36,568 nt of DNA from Lachnospiraceae bacterium (GCA_017448245.1 JAFSLV010000001.1:1-36568); one strand, 5' to 3'. Positions 6,770 through 17,197 are shown, counted from the stretch's first letter. The notes: generated by a model not told the origin, from the letters alone. Program-made: numbers and translations.

Positions 6770-8125
6770 TCAGAGGAGGTTTCGTTTGCATTCGATGATC
6801 CGTAAAACAGAAGCGTCGATCCTCTCCTCGGTGATCTCTCCGTTTCTGACCGCATCAAGTACCGCACGATAGCAGGTTTCAAAATGATTCTCCATCAGCA
6901 GCATGTCGCAACCGGCCTGTATGGCGAGAACGCATGCCTCCTCCGGTGAAAAGTGATTGCTGACGGCGCCCATATCGAGCGCATCCGTCATGATCACGCC
7001 TTCATATCCGATCTCTTCGCGCAAAAGTCCCGTGACGATGTCATAAGAAAGCGTGGCCGGCACGTTGCCGCCCGTAATCTCCGGCAGGGAGATATGCGCG
7101 ATCATAAATACCGGAATCTGCTTTTGAGCTCCGTCCAGAAAAGGAATCAGTTCCGCCTCATACAGTTCGTCCAGCGTTTTGTAGGAATACGCATAATCGT
7201 CGTGGCTGTCCTCCATCGTATCCCCGTGTCCCGGAAAGTGCTTGTAAACAGGTAAAATACCGTTCTGTGAAAGCGCATTGGCATATTCCGCGGCAAGGCG
7301 CGCCACCTCTTCGGCGTCCGAAGAAAAGGCACGGTCCCCGATGACCTGATTGTCGGGATTGGTCAGCACGTCCGCCACCGGCGCAAGATCCATATTGAAT
7401 CCGAGGTCCTGCAGATAGATGCCGATCTGAAACGCCGCCTCAAACACCGCCGCCTCTCCGCCCTGTGCCACCTCTTCCATGGCGGGGGTTCTTGTCACGC
7501 CAAACGCATCGTTGGAGCCGATCCGCATGACCCTGCCGCCCTCCTCGTCCAGCGCCAGAAATACCGGGAGGCCGCCGTTTGTCGTCACATGCCGTGTAAT
7601 CCCCGTAAGCATCTCCCTTGTCTGCTCCGGATCCTCAAGATTTTTTGCAAGGAATATCAGCCCTCCCACGGGTGTGGCATCCAGCGCCGCCCTCGTCACA
7701 TCGCCGCATTGCGTCACGAGCTGATATCCCGTCAGCGCTTCCGGCGTGATAAAAAAGAGCTGTGCCACCTTTTCCTCCAGCGACATCTCCGAAACGATCC
7801 GTATCGTTTCTTCACTGTAGGGCAGGGATTGCCGCGTTTCCTCTTCCTCTTCATCTTCCCCGGCCCCGGGTCCTTCGGACACTTCTTCCTGCGGCTGTGT
7901 CATGGCCCAGGCAGGTAACGGCTCCGTCGCCTGTGCCGCGTCCTCCAATGTCACGGACTGTGCCGCAACCGGCACCTCCTCCCCGGTTTGGCGCATCAGA
8001 TACATCATCAAAAAGACGCCCGCTCCCAGGACCGCAAGCAGCACGATCACCACCGCAATCACGGGAAAAGACGGTTCTTCCCGGTGTCTTTTTGCGTTTC
8101 TTTTGTGATAATGTCCGGATGCCAT
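6770..8125 (-). CDS. Membrane-anchored glycoside hydrolase family 3 (NagZ-type beta-N-acetylhexosaminidase)
   Basis: This 451-residue protein has an N-terminal membrane anchor (about residues 19-46), an acidic linker, then a single GH3 barrel. NagZ-type features are the substrate loop KHFPGH (295-300) with the D306-S-H308 acid/base dyad, and nucleophile Asp381 in VIMTDALDMGAV. The (DE)EEGGRVMR motif sits near 193-201. GH3 NagZ enzymes remove GlcNAc from muropeptides; the anchor predicts action outside the membrane on peptidoglycan fragments. GGGGAG precedes the ATG. The gene follows the Mur ligase by 36 bp, supporting a wall turnover role. Confidence 0.92.
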   Translation of the reverse strand: MASGHYHKRNAKRHREEPSFPVIAVVIVLLAVLGAGVFLMMYLMRQTGEEVPVAAQSVTLEDAAQATEPLPAWAMTQPQEEVSEGPGAGEDEEEEETRQSLPYSEETIRIVSEMSLEEKVAQLFFITPEALTGYQLVTQCGDVTRAALDATPVGGLIFLAKNLEDPEQTREMLTGITRHVTTNGGLPVFLALDEEGGRVMRIGSNDAFGVTRTPAMEEVAQGGEAAVFEAAFQIGIYLQDLGFNMDLAPVADVLTNPDNQVIGDRAFSSDAEEVARLAAEYANALSQNGILPVYKHFPGHGDTMEDSHDDYAYSYKTLDELYEAELIPFLDGAQKQIPVFMIAHISLPEITGGNVPATLSYDIVTGLLREEIGYEGVIMTDALDMGAVSNHFSPEEACVLAIQAGCDMLLMENHFETCYRAVLDAVRNGEITEERIDASVLRIIECKRNLL

Positions 8126-8161
8126 AACACTCCCCGTCTGCCGATGTCCGGTATGATTCCC

Positions 8162-9946
8162 TTAGTAATTATCCGGAAGATCGTTTTCCAGAAGAATCAC
8201 TTTTTCCTTTCCCGCATCGATCTCGTACATCAGGGCCGCCGCTTCGTCAAAGGTCTTTTTGATAAAAAGGCGGGCTTCGTCAAAGCCCTTGCCGCGTATT
8301 CCTTCGGCGATCGGTGCCGTGCGTTTTTCGCCGACCAGGATGATGTAATCACAGACTTCTGCCGCCTGTGCGCCAAAGGCCTCGTTATACTCTTTTTCCC
8401 TTGCACCCAGTTCCACCATGCCGGGTGTCACAAGGATCTTTGTCTGATCACGGAAATACCCGAGCGTCTCCAGTGCCGTCTTAGCACCCGCCGGATTGGC
8501 ATTGTACGCATCATCGAGAATCGTAACATTGCCGTGGCGCTTGAGTTCGAGCCGGTGCGGCACGCCTTCGATGCGCCGGACTGCCCTGCGTAATTTGGAG
8601 GCCGGGACACCGTACAGCGTGGCAAGAGCAATCGCGCCCATGATGTTTTGCACATTGTGTGCACCGACAAGCGAGGTAGTAAATTCGATCCCCGCGGAGG
8701 ATATATCCCCCTCTCCTTTTGCGCTCACTTCACCGCCGGATGAAGGGCGGTGTGTGCTGTCGATCACGGGAAGCGCCAACTGCCTCGCGGCGCGCTCAGA
8801 CAGTTGTACCTTAAAGACGGTGCCTGCGGGCGTCACCCTGAGGTCCATCGCACGGAAGTCGTTGCCTTCCTTCAGGCCATAGGTAAGCGCATCGGGGTAT
8901 TTCATGTGGGCGCGGATGTTTTCGTCGTCGCCGTTGACGATTTTTCGTCCTTCCGGAGACAGCGCTTCACCTGCCGGATGTTTCTCCTCCACGGCATCGA
9001 GGAGCTCGTACTTGGTTGCGATGATATTGTCAAGCGTATGAAAGGTCTCCAGGTGCTGCTCACCGATCGCGGTGAGGATGCCGTCGTCGGGATGCACAAA
9101 GTCCGTGATTTCCCTGATGTCGTGCACATGCCGCGCGCCCATCTCGCAGACAAAGATCTCGTGGGTCGGCTTCATCTGTTCGCGGATCGTACGCACGATT
9201 CCCATCGGTGTGTTGTAGCTCTCCGGCGTCATCAGGACATTGTACTGTTCGGAAAGGAGTGTGGTCAGATAGTATTTCACGCTCGTCTTTCCGAAGGATC
9301 CCGTCACGCCGATGATGCGCAGGCGCGGCTGCTCCCCTAAAATACGTTGGGCGTCGCGGATGAATCCGTCATTGATCCTCTTTTCGAGCGGACCGTTGAT
9401 GAGACTTGCTGCCGCCGTAAGGAGCGGCGCAAAGATCAGTACAAAGATCCAGACCCGTGCCCCGAGGAGGTGTAGTCCCCATCCGGCGAAGGGTGCAAGC
9501 GCATAGCCTGTCCCCGCAAGCATCTGCACGTCAAATCCGAAGTGCACCAGTCCCGTCAAAAGTGCCCACAAGGCAATCATGGCGATGATCGTGAAGATCA
9601 GGCGCCGGATTCGCGGTGTTACGACAAACGGTTTCTTTTCCTTGCGGGGCCGGTAGTGTATAAGCGTTGCAACCATCAGCACAACAAAACCGGCCATGGC
9701 ATATATCTGCAAGTAAGCGGCCGCAAGGGAAAAAAGCAAAAACAGCGCGAACTGCAGCAGGGGTATCAGACACTCCCTCAAAAAGTTTTGCCGCAGGGAG
9801 CGAAAATAACCCTGCAACTGATAAGACGACAGCTGCAAAAGATGCAGCATCCGCCGCAACAAAAAGACGGCGGCAAGAATCCACAATGCACGCAGACAAA
9901 TATACAGAAAGATCAGGTAACCGTCCGGGGTTGTCTGCTGAAACAT
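8162..9946 (-). CDS. MurF-like Mur ligase with N-terminal membrane domain
   Basis: This 594-residue fusion has membrane segments around 8-31, 60-98, 115-135 and 163-183, then a complete Mur ligase. The P-loop is GVTGSFGKTS (213-222), followed by CEMGARHVHDI, GEQHLETF, the central NGDDENI and the C-terminal domain with DDAYNANPAG and ENDLPDNY. This matches MurF, which adds D-Ala-D-Ala (or a related dipeptide) to the UDP-MurNAc-peptide. The soluble enzyme is about 450 residues, so about 190 are extra and membrane-embedded. Whether this is the housekeeping MurF or a paralogue with another substrate cannot be decided here. The start overlaps the hydrolase stop by one base (TGATG). Confidence 0.88.
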   Translation of the reverse strand: MFQQTTPDGYLIFLYICLRALWILAAVFLLRRMLHLLQLSSYQLQGYFRSLRQNFLRECLIPLLQFALFLLFSLAAAYLQIYAMAGFVVLMVATLIHYRPRKEKKPFVVTPRIRRLIFTIIAMIALWALLTGLVHFGFDVQMLAGTGYALAPFAGWGLHLLGARVWIFVLIFAPLLTAAASLINGPLEKRINDGFIRDAQRILGEQPRLRIIGVTGSFGKTSVKYYLTTLLSEQYNVLMTPESYNTPMGIVRTIREQMKPTHEIFVCEMGARHVHDIREITDFVHPDDGILTAIGEQHLETFHTLDNIIATKYELLDAVEEKHPAGEALSPEGRKIVNGDDENIRAHMKYPDALTYGLKEGNDFRAMDLRVTPAGTVFKVQLSERAARQLALPVIDSTHRPSSGGEVSAKGEGDISSAGIEFTTSLVGAHNVQNIMGAIALATLYGVPASKLRRAVRRIEGVPHRLELKRHGNVTILDDAYNANPAGAKTALETLGYFRDQTKILVTPGMVELGAREKEYNEAFGAQAAEVCDYIILVGEKRTAPIAEGIRGKGFDEARLFIKKTFDEAAALMYEIDAGKEKVILLENDLPDNY

Positions 9947-10770
9947 CAGTCACCTCCGATCCCTAAAAAACTGCCAAGGATACGGTTATACAGCACGGGA
10001 TTGTCCAGGAAACTGTAGTGTCCGGCGCCCGCAATCACCGCCAGGCCCGCCTCCGGCATCAGCTCCTCCATCCGTTTGCCGTCCGAAAGCGGCGTTGCCG
10101 TATCGGCATCGCCCCAGATCAAAAGAACCGGGATTTTGATGCGTGGCATCTCCTTTTGCAGGTCCGTGTTGACGACCTTGACCATCGACTGTCGCATCAC
10201 GGGGGATGCCGCCGCATAGTCCGCACTGCCGTATTTTTTTTGTAGCGCATCGAGCGCGCCGGGCGCCAGTTTTGTCACGCCCGTTTTTGTAAGGAGATTT
10301 TTGTACAGCTTGTAGCGCTGCGTGCGCTTTTGCTGTTCCGCCGTACGCACCGGAACGATCCCTGCACTGTCGGTGAGAATCGCCTTTGATACGTAAAAAC
10401 CGAAATTCTCCGGGGAAATCCCTTCTTCCGGGGATCCCGCCATCCGGGAGAGCAGGCGCAGAATGATGCGTCCTCCGTGGGAGTGGCCCAGCAGTACACA
10501 TTCGTGTGTTTCCTGCCTCACCGCAGTAACAAATTCCGCTACAAAATCCACATAATCATCGAGATCATACGCCTGCGCCGGCTCACCGGAGCCGCCAAAT
10601 CCCGGGAGATCCGGGGATACCACGGTATATTTTGTGGCGGCATACTGCTCGATACCCGCAAAGAGATCCGCATTGGCTCCCCAGCCGTGCAGAAGAAAAA
10701 GCAAAGGGCCTTCCCCCGCCATCCGGTAACGGATATGACATTCCTTGTACTTCCACGTCTTTTCCTGCAT
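9946..10770 (-). CDS. Alpha/beta hydrolase
   Basis: This 274-residue alpha/beta hydrolase has the oxyanion region LLFLLHGWGAN (23-33), nucleophile elbow GHSHGG with Ser97, probable acid Asp223 in WGDADTATPL, and His251 in GAGHYSFLDN. The triad is intact, so it should be an active esterase, peptidase or amidase; the substrate is unknown. No signal peptide is seen, so it is cytoplasmic. It is coupled to the downstream Mur ligase (overlap) and follows the GH9-like gene by 12 bp. Tight linkage to a MurF homologue suggests acting on a wall precursor or on an ester or amide near it; this is inference. Confidence 0.88.
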   Translation of the reverse strand: MQEKTWKYKECHIRYRMAGEGPLLFLLHGWGANADLFAGIEQYAATKYTVVSPDLPGFGGSGEPAQAYDLDDYVDFVAEFVTAVRQETHECVLLGHSHGGRIILRLLSRMAGSPEEGISPENFGFYVSKAILTDSAGIVPVRTAEQQKRTQRYKLYKNLLTKTGVTKLAPGALDALQKKYGSADYAAASPVMRQSMVKVVNTDLQKEMPRIKIPVLLIWGDADTATPLSDGKRMEELMPEAGLAVIAGAGHYSFLDNPVLYNRILGSFLGIGGD

Positions 10771-10782
10771 CAGACTTCCTTT

Positions 10783-12252
10783 TCAGAGCACCGCATACAT
10801 GATCAGCAATACGGACGCGCAACTCTCCGGGTACAGTACGGGCGCTCCCGCTCCTTCGTAGCCGAAGGCCGCATCATCCGGCTCCTGCATATAATTGATC
10901 CGCTCTTCGTTTCGGCCGCCCAGAAAATGCAGATGGTTTTCCATCACGGTCACATAGGAATACCGGTAGGCCATATGATTGGCATACGCCAGCCTCCTCA
11001 TGTCATCCAGGATTTCCTCCGGTTGCGCATCCGTCACCAGATAGGCCGCATCCTGTGCCCTGTTTGCCATGCGTTCCGCATGAGTGGTCAGCGTGTTCCT
11101 GATGGTCTGCCGCACCGTGACATTGACCGGCTGTGTCGTCACCAGATAGGTCGCCGAACCGAAAAAAATCTCCGTGTTGTTTTCCAGCAGATCGCTGAAA
11201 TCCTCCCTGTTAAAAAAAGCGCTCAGCACGGTCTCGTATCTTCTGTCGCCCGTGATCCTGTACAGCTCCGCTGCCGCCGCAAACGCGGCCGGCTCGAGTC
11301 TCGGCGTCGCCATCCGTCCGTATGCGTTCCATGCGTCGACCGCCGATGAAAAAACGGACGCACCGGCGCCGGCATCGAACGGTTCATACAAATAAGAAAA
11401 ACGCGCGCAAACATCCGTAAAGGCAGCCGTTGCCGCCGCGGAGGATGCAAGCAGCGTCAGACTGCCGTCTTCTTGCACTTCAACCCCCGCTGACACCGAA
11501 CCGTCATCGCTTTGCATCTTCAACAGCCAGGTGATTTCAAACAGAGCCTCGTCAAGCACGTCCGGCACGCCGTTTCCGCTGTACGGAAGGGACGCGGCAT
11601 CATCATGCGCTTCCGGCGAGATCTCATAGGACAATAAAAGGTCCCGTAACGCGTGGCAGGAGGCCACCACATCCCGGTTTCCCGCCCCATCCGTATGCCA
11701 TCCGCCGCTTACATCCGTGACGGCCGTCGGGTCGGACGCAATCGTCGCCCTTTCCCCGTGACATGCCTGTTGTGCGACACCTCCCGCACCATCCCGCATC
11801 ATCCCGCAACGATGCGCATACAGGCTGCGCAACGCGCGATGTGCCTCGTTTGTTGCCACATCCGCACCGATCCGGAACGGATATGAGGCGCCGGTGACAT
11901 CCGTATAGATGTAATAGGTCCCTTCTGTCTGAAAAGAGGAAAACTGTCCGTAGTACATGCCGCTGTCCGCATGACGGATGTTGCCGGTATAGACGGTCGC
12001 CCCGTCGGCTTCGCTTCGTACTTCAAACGAATCCCCGGCATCTTCACACAGAAAAAAGACAATCTTTTCCGCACCCGTGCCGTAACCGTTCCGGTCGATC
12101 AGTGCCCGCGGCAGATAGGCCGGCGTTTCCACGGACAACGGGGCTCTTTCCTCCCCCGTAACATCCGTTTCTTCCGCTCCTTTGGCGCATCCCGAAAGCG
12201 CCGTCATGCAGAGAACCGTTCCTATGACAAAAAGAATCCGTCTAAGCCGCAT
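10783..12252 (-). CDS. GH9-like lipoprotein with altered catalytic Asp motif
   Basis: This 489-residue lipoprotein has a lipobox LSGC (Cys22). An Ig-like cellulase N-terminal domain spans about residues 50-130 ([27 protein letters not shown]), then an (alpha/alpha)6 region typical of GH9. The GH9 base-bearing motif, normally GGWxDAGD, reads GGWHTDGAG (183-191), so the two catalytic aspartates are not in place. A Glu persists near the end in [16 protein letters not shown], where the GH9 acid is expected. Cellulase activity is doubtful; a binding role or altered chemistry is possible. The ATG at 12252 has GGGGA upstream and overlaps the hydratase by 11 bp; an ATG four codons earlier lacks a binding site. 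Confidence 0.75.
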   Translation of the reverse strand: MRLRRILFVIGTVLCMTALSGCAKGAEETDVTGEERAPLSVETPAYLPRALIDRNGYGTGAEKIVFFLCEDAGDSFEVRSEADGATVYTGNIRHADSGMYYGQFSSFQTEGTYYIYTDVTGASYPFRIGADVATNEAHRALRSLYAHRCGMMRDGAGGVAQQACHGERATIASDPTAVTDVSGGWHTDGAGNRDVVASCHALRDLLLSYEISPEAHDDAASLPYSGNGVPDVLDEALFEITWLLKMQSDDGSVSAGVEVQEDGSLTLLASSAAATAAFTDVCARFSYLYEPFDAGAGASVFSSAVDAWNAYGRMATPRLEPAAFAAAAELYRITGDRRYETVLSAFFNREDFSDLLENNTEIFFGSATYLVTTQPVNVTVRQTIRNTLTTHAERMANRAQDAAYLVTDAQPEEILDDMRRLAYANHMAYRYSYVTVMENHLHFLGGRNEERINYMQEPDDAAFGYEGAGAPVLYPESCASVLLIMYAVL

Positions 12253-14563
12253 GCGTCCCCGCATTATAATTGATGAGACATCCGTCCAGAATGATCTGTC
12301 TTTCGTGACCGGTCAATTCGCCGAGCGTCATGGTAAAATGCTTCATCTCTCCCCCGTGCACCGCATAGGCGTCGATCGTTTTCTTATCTTCCTCCACCGC
12401 CTTGCGGATGTCCGGCAGAAACAGATAATCCAGTTTTTGAAACGGAAGCTCTCCTTCTCCGATCACAAAGGGAAGCATCCCCCAGTTGATCAGGTTGGAA
12501 CGGTAACGCTTGGTCGCATATTCATATGCCACGTTGGCCCAGCCGCCCAGCACCTTCTGGCAACTTGCCGCCTGTTCCCTGGCGCTTCCGTCGCCCGGCT
12601 TTCTTGCAAAAATGGTCGATCCGAATCCGATACTGCCTTCGTCCGACGCAGGGTGCTCCCTGTGGATCACCTGCAATATCTCTTTGAGCTCACTCCATGC
12701 GGCGACCGGATCCTTTCCTTCCATCAGCGCCCATTGTGCGGCGCGGATTTCTTTGGCATAGCCGACATACGAGGGATCCTTTCTGGACAGGGCAAACTCC
12801 GCGAGTTTTTCCGGATTGGAACGGTAAGAGCTGGTTTCTCCGGAAGGGATCAGCTCGTCGGTTGTCGTAACGGGATCGTGGATCTCGGAAACCACGCGCA
12901 GCACCAGATGATCCGGCAGCGCACTCATCCTGGGCCAGTCCTTGATGTTGGGACCAAACTGTATCTGTGCCGAGGTGTCGGGCGTCCCCTTTGCGTCAAA
13001 AACGCGGTTGGCATAGATATTGGCGTCGTAATGATACCGCGGGTGCGTATACGTAACGTCGATCTCCGTGGCGGGGGTAAGAATTCCCTGCCGGACGGCC
13101 GTCGCCGCAATCGAGCGCGCATCCATCAGCGCAACCGAGGCGATCTGTCCGGACTGCAGCTTGCTGCCCTCCCTGTTCGGGAAATTCCGTGTATTGTGCC
13201 GGATCGAGAGCGCACCGTTGGCCGGTGTGTCGCCGGCACCGAAGCACGGCCCGCAAAACGCCGTCTTGATCACCGCACCCGTTTCCAGAATGTCCGCCGC
13301 CACGCCGTTCTTTAACAGTTCCATATAGATCGGCGTGCTCGACGGATAGACGCTCATCGTAAATCTGTCCGCACCGATGTAGTGACCGCGCAGAATATCC
13401 GCGGCATCCACGATGTTTTCGTACGTTCCTCCCGCACAGCCCGCAATCAGCCCCTGGTCGACAAGGATCTTTCCGTCCCTGATTTTATCCTGCAGGGAAT
13501 ACCCGATCTCCTCCCCGAGGCTGACTTTGGCCTTTTCCTCCACTTCATGCAGCACATCCTGCGGATGGGCGTTGACAAAATCGATCTCATAGACATTGGA
13601 CGGATGAAAGGGCATCGCGATCATCGGCCTGACAGAGGACAAATCCACCTCGACCACGCCGTCATAATAGGCGATCTGTGCGGGATTCAGCTCCCTGTAT
13701 GCTTCGCCGCGTTGGTGGATATCATAATACTCCTTCACCGCGTCGTCGGTCCTCCAGACCGAGGACAGGCAGGTCGTTTCCGTCGTCATGACGTCGATGC
13801 CGATCCGGAATTCCGCGGACAGCGTCGATACGCCGGGCCCCACAAACTCCATGACCTTGTTTTTGACATATCCCTTGTCAAAGACCGCGCCGATGATCGC
13901 CAGCGCCACATCCTGAGGTCCCACGCCGCTGACGGGGGCACCCGTCATATAGATGGCGACCACCTCCGGATAGTTGATATCATAGGTCTGCCGCAAAAGC
14001 TGCTTGACGAGCTCCGGTCCGCCCTCTCCCATCGCCATGGTGCCGAGCGCACCGTATCTTGTATGGGAGTCGCTGCCGAGGATCATGCCGCCGCCCTGTG
14101 CCATCTGTTCGCGCGCGTACTGATGGATGACCGCCTGGTGCGGAGGCACATAGATCCCGCCGTATTTCTTGGCGGCACTCAGGCCGTACATGTGGTCATC
14201 CTCATTGATCGTGCCGCCCACCGCACAGAGTGAATTATGGCAGTTGGTCAGCACATACGGCACCGGAAAAGAGGTCAGCCCCGAGGCGCGCGCCGTCTGG
14301 ATGATGCCGACATAGGTGATGTCATGACTGATGAGGCTGTCAAACCGGATGTTGAGTGCGCGCCGCGAAGGATTGCTGCCCCTTTTGTCCTTTGCTGTAT
14401 CATGCGCGTCCAGAATCGAGTAGGTGATCGTTCCCTTCCTCGCCTCTTCCTTATCCGTCTCTATTCCCGTCTGCTTCCGTATCCCGGATACGGCATCCGC
14501 ACCGTCTGCGACCAGCTCTGTTCCGCCAACCAGATACGCGCCACCCTCATATAACCTGATCAT
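12242..14563 (-). CDS. Aconitase-family hydratase (YbhJ-like)
   Basis: This 773-residue protein of the aconitase superfamily retains the [4Fe-4S] ligands: one Cys in [12 protein letters not shown] and two in [10 protein letters not shown]. Also present are the DSHTR motif of the active site and the swivel-domain stretch [21 protein letters not shown]. Overall order and N-terminus resemble the putative hydratases related to E. coli YbhJ rather than AcnA or AcnB. Citrate/isocitrate as substrate is possible but not shown. A purine-rich AAAGGAAAAG precedes the ATG. It lies 30 bp after glgP with no terminator, so the two are probably co-transcribed. Confidence 0.88.
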   Translation of the reverse strand: MIRLYEGGAYLVGGTELVADGADAVSGIRKQTGIETDKEEARKGTITYSILDAHDTAKDKRGSNPSRRALNIRFDSLISHDITYVGIIQTARASGLTSFPVPYVLTNCHNSLCAVGGTINEDDHMYGLSAAKKYGGIYVPPHQAVIHQYAREQMAQGGGMILGSDSHTRYGALGTMAMGEGGPELVKQLLRQTYDINYPEVVAIYMTGAPVSGVGPQDVALAIIGAVFDKGYVKNKVMEFVGPGVSTLSAEFRIGIDVMTTETTCLSSVWRTDDAVKEYYDIHQRGEAYRELNPAQIAYYDGVVEVDLSSVRPMIAMPFHPSNVYEIDFVNAHPQDVLHEVEEKAKVSLGEEIGYSLQDKIRDGKILVDQGLIAGCAGGTYENIVDAADILRGHYIGADRFTMSVYPSSTPIYMELLKNGVAADILETGAVIKTAFCGPCFGAGDTPANGALSIRHNTRNFPNREGSKLQSGQIASVALMDARSIAATAVRQGILTPATEIDVTYTHPRYHYDANIYANRVFDAKGTPDTSAQIQFGPNIKDWPRMSALPDHLVLRVVSEIHDPVTTTDELIPSGETSSYRSNPEKLAEFALSRKDPSYVGYAKEIRAAQWALMEGKDPVAAWSELKEILQVIHREHPASDEGSIGFGSTIFARKPGDGSAREQAASCQKVLGGWANVAYEYATKRYRSNLINWGMLPFVIGEGELPFQKLDYLFLPDIRKAVEEDKKTIDAYAVHGGEMKHFTMTLGELTGHERQIILDGCLINYNAGTHAA

Positions 14564-14593
14564 ATCTTTTCCTTTCCCTGAAAGCCCTGTTTC

Positions 14594-17068
14594 TTACTTC
14601 ATCTGCACCTTGTCGAGATGCCAGATTTCGTCCACGTACTGCCGGATCGTACGGTCCGAGGAAAACTTGCCGGAGCACGCGGTGTTGCGCATGGCCATCG
14701 CGGCCCATCTGCGCTTGTCCTGATAGGCGTCGCGCACGCGCTGCTGTGCCTCGGTGTACGATTCAAAATCCTTGAGAATAAAATACATGTCCGCCTTGGT
14801 GGTATCCTTGGTATTGAGCAGGGAGTTGTACAGCGGACGGAACAGCTCCTTGTCGTCGGAAAACGAGCCGTCGACGAGATGATCCACGACCTTTCTGACG
14901 TTGGGATTGTTGTTATAGATCTCCATCGGGTCATAGCCGCCGTCACGCTCATAGGCAATGACCTGGTCGGAGGTCAGGCCAAAGATAAAGGCATTGTCTT
15001 CGCCGACCTCTTCCACGATCTCCACATTGGCGCCGTCCATCGTTCCGATCGTCACCGCACCGTTGAGCATCATCTTCATGCAGCCGGTGCCGGATGCCTC
15101 CCTCGAGGCCGTGGAGATCTGCTCCGACACGTCCGCCGCCGCAAAAAGCAGCTCCGCGTTGGATACCCGGTAGTCCTCGATAAATACCACCTTCAGTTTG
15201 TCCTTGATCGAGGCATCGTTGTTGATGACGTCCGCAACCGAATTGATCAGCTTGATCGTGAGCTTGGCATTCCGGTAGCCTGCTGCCGCCTTCGCTCCGA
15301 AAATAAAGGTCTCCGGATAGAAATCCATCTTCGGATGCTCCTTGATCATATAATAGAGATGGATTACGTGCAGGATGTTGAGAAACTGCCGTTTATACTC
15401 GTGCAGGCGCTTGACCTGGATATCAAAGATCGAGTCGGGATCGATCCTGACGCCGTTATGCTTGCGGATATAGGCCGCCAGGCGTTCCTTGTTTTTCTTT
15501 TTGATCGCCATAAACTCCTGCTGCGGCTTTACCTGGTCCGTATACTTTTTGAGTTTGGCGATCTGTGACAGATCCGTGATCCAGTCGTCGCCGATCTTTT
15601 TGGTGATCCACTTTGCCAGCTCCGGATTGGCATGCAACAGGAATCTGCGCTGCGTGATGCCGTTGGTTTTATTGTTAAACTTGTCCGGCATCATCTCATA
15701 AAACTCTTTGAGCTCGCGTTTCTTTAAGATCTCCGTATGCAGCGCCGCCACGCCGTTGACGGAGCGTCCGCCGACGATCGCAAGATGCGCCATCTTGACC
15801 TGATTGTCGTAGATGATCGCCATGGAGCGGATCTTTTCCTGCACATCCATGGCCGGCAGCGCGGCATACTGCCGCTGGATCCTCTCGATAAAGCGGCGGT
15901 TGATCTCCTCGATGATCTGGTAAATGCGGGGAAGCAGGCTCTGGAACAGGTCGATCGGCCATTTTTCCAGCGCCTCCGACATGATCGTGTGATTGGTATA
16001 ACAGCAGGTCTGTGTCGTGACTTCCCATGCCTCGTCCCAGGTCAGGAAATGCTCGTCCATCAGGATCCGCATCAGCTCCGCCACGGCAACCGTCGGATGG
16101 GTGTCATTTAACTGGAAGACGTTTTTCTCATGGAAGCGCCGGATGTCGTCATGGGACTTGAGATATCTCTGGACGGCGGTCTGCACCGACGCGGAGATAA
16201 AGAAGTACTGCTGCTTCAGGCGCAGTTCTTTTCCCGCGTAGTGGTTGTCGTTGGGATAGAGCACCTCGCAGATCTGCTCCGCGAGATTTTCCTGCTCGAC
16301 GGCTCTCTGATAATCGCCCTTGTCAAAGGAATCCAGCTGGAAGACCTGGATCGGCTCCGCGTCCCAGATGCGCAGCGTGTCGATCATGCCGTTGCCGTAT
16401 CCTACCACCGGCAGATCATAAGGCACCGCACGCACGCTCTGGCAGCCCTCCTGCCGGAAATGCATCCGGCCCTCCTCGTCGGTATAGCTCGTCACATACC
16501 CGCCGAAGCGGACCTCCTTGGCGTACTCGGGGCGGCGCAGCTCCAGCGGATTGCCGTGCTCGAGCCAGTTGTCCGGTGTCTCGACCTGGTAGCCGTTTTC
16601 GATTTTCTGCTTGAACATCCCGTATCTGTAGCGGATTCCGCAGCCGTAGGCATAATAATTCTGCGTGGCAAGGGAATCCAGAAAACAGGCCGCCAGTCTT
16701 CCCAGGCCCCCGTTTCCGAGCGCGGGATCCGGCTCCTGGTCCTCTAACAGATTGATATCGACCCCCAGTTCCTTTAAGGCCTTTGCCACCGGCTCATAGG
16801 CGCACAGGTTGATCAGCGAATTGCCGAAAAAGCGTCCCATCAGAAATTCCATGGACATGTAATAGACGGTCTTGGGATCCTGTGCGGCAGCCGCTTTTTG
16901 TGTCGTCATCCAGTGATCGATAATCGCGTCCTTTAAGGCATAACAGGAGGCGTTATAGAGCTGCTGCTGCGTCGCCTCCTCCATGGTGATGCGGTAAAGC
17001 GTTTTGATGTTAAACTCCACACTGCGTTTGAACAGATCCTTGTCAAAAGAAACCATCTTTTTTGCCAT
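14594..17068 (-). CDS. glgP: Glycogen/maltodextrin phosphorylase
   Basis: This 824-residue GT35 phosphorylase releases glucose-1-phosphate from alpha-1,4-glucans using pyridoxal phosphate. Visible family stretches are EDQEPDPALGNGGLGRLAACFLDS near 120, FQLNDTHPTVAVAELMR near 330, and the PLP-lysine region EASGTGCMKMMLNGA around residue 660, where Cys replaces the usual Asn before Met-Lys. Length is standard. The ATG at 17066-17068 follows AAGGAGG; 30 further upstream codons are open but have no ribosome binding site and run into the promoter. First gene of the long run towards 5.18 kb. Confidence 0.96.
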   Translation of the reverse strand: MAKKMVSFDKDLFKRSVEFNIKTLYRITMEEATQQQLYNASCYALKDAIIDHWMTTQKAAAAQDPKTVYYMSMEFLMGRFFGNSLINLCAYEPVAKALKELGVDINLLEDQEPDPALGNGGLGRLAACFLDSLATQNYYAYGCGIRYRYGMFKQKIENGYQVETPDNWLEHGNPLELRRPEYAKEVRFGGYVTSYTDEEGRMHFRQEGCQSVRAVPYDLPVVGYGNGMIDTLRIWDAEPIQVFQLDSFDKGDYQRAVEQENLAEQICEVLYPNDNHYAGKELRLKQQYFFISASVQTAVQRYLKSHDDIRRFHEKNVFQLNDTHPTVAVAELMRILMDEHFLTWDEAWEVTTQTCCYTNHTIMSEALEKWPIDLFQSLLPRIYQIIEEINRRFIERIQRQYAALPAMDVQEKIRSMAIIYDNQVKMAHLAIVGGRSVNGVAALHTEILKKRELKEFYEMMPDKFNNKTNGITQRRFLLHANPELAKWITKKIGDDWITDLSQIAKLKKYTDQVKPQQEFMAIKKKNKERLAAYIRKHNGVRIDPDSIFDIQVKRLHEYKRQFLNILHVIHLYYMIKEHPKMDFYPETFIFGAKAAAGYRNAKLTIKLINSVADVINNDASIKDKLKVVFIEDYRVSNAELLFAAADVSEQISTASREASGTGCMKMMLNGAVTIGTMDGANVEIVEEVGEDNAFIFGLTSDQVIAYERDGGYDPMEIYNNNPNVRKVVDHLVDGSFSDDKELFRPLYNSLLNTKDTTKADMYFILKDFESYTEAQQRVRDAYQDKRRWAAMAMRNTACSGKFSSDRTIRQYVDEIWHLDKVQMK

Positions 17069-17108
17069 GTGCCGTTTCCTCCTTGGATAAAAATGCGCAT
17101 ACACGTCT

Positions 17109-17118
17109 ATTTTATCAT
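17109..17118 (-). promoter_or_regulatory. Extended -10 promoter for glgP
   Basis: TGATAAAAT on the minus strand (TAAAAT at 17109-17114 preceded by TG) forms an extended -10 element. It lies between the upstream terminator and the glgP ribosome binding site. No convincing -35 box was found. Confidence 0.5.
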
Positions 17119-17135
17119 AAAAGAGGAAGATATGG

Positions 17136-17164
17136 AAAAGGAGCGGCGCTTTTCGCACCGCTCC
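17136..17164 (-). terminator. Terminator of the surface-protein gene
   Basis: GGAGCGG and CCGCTCC form the stem (17140-17164, with inner GC/GC pairs), followed by TTTT on the minus strand. It lies about 35 nt after the surface-protein stop codon. Confidence 0.8.
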
Positions 17165-17197
17165 CTCTCCTGTGTGGCAATAGTGGATGATGTCGCA

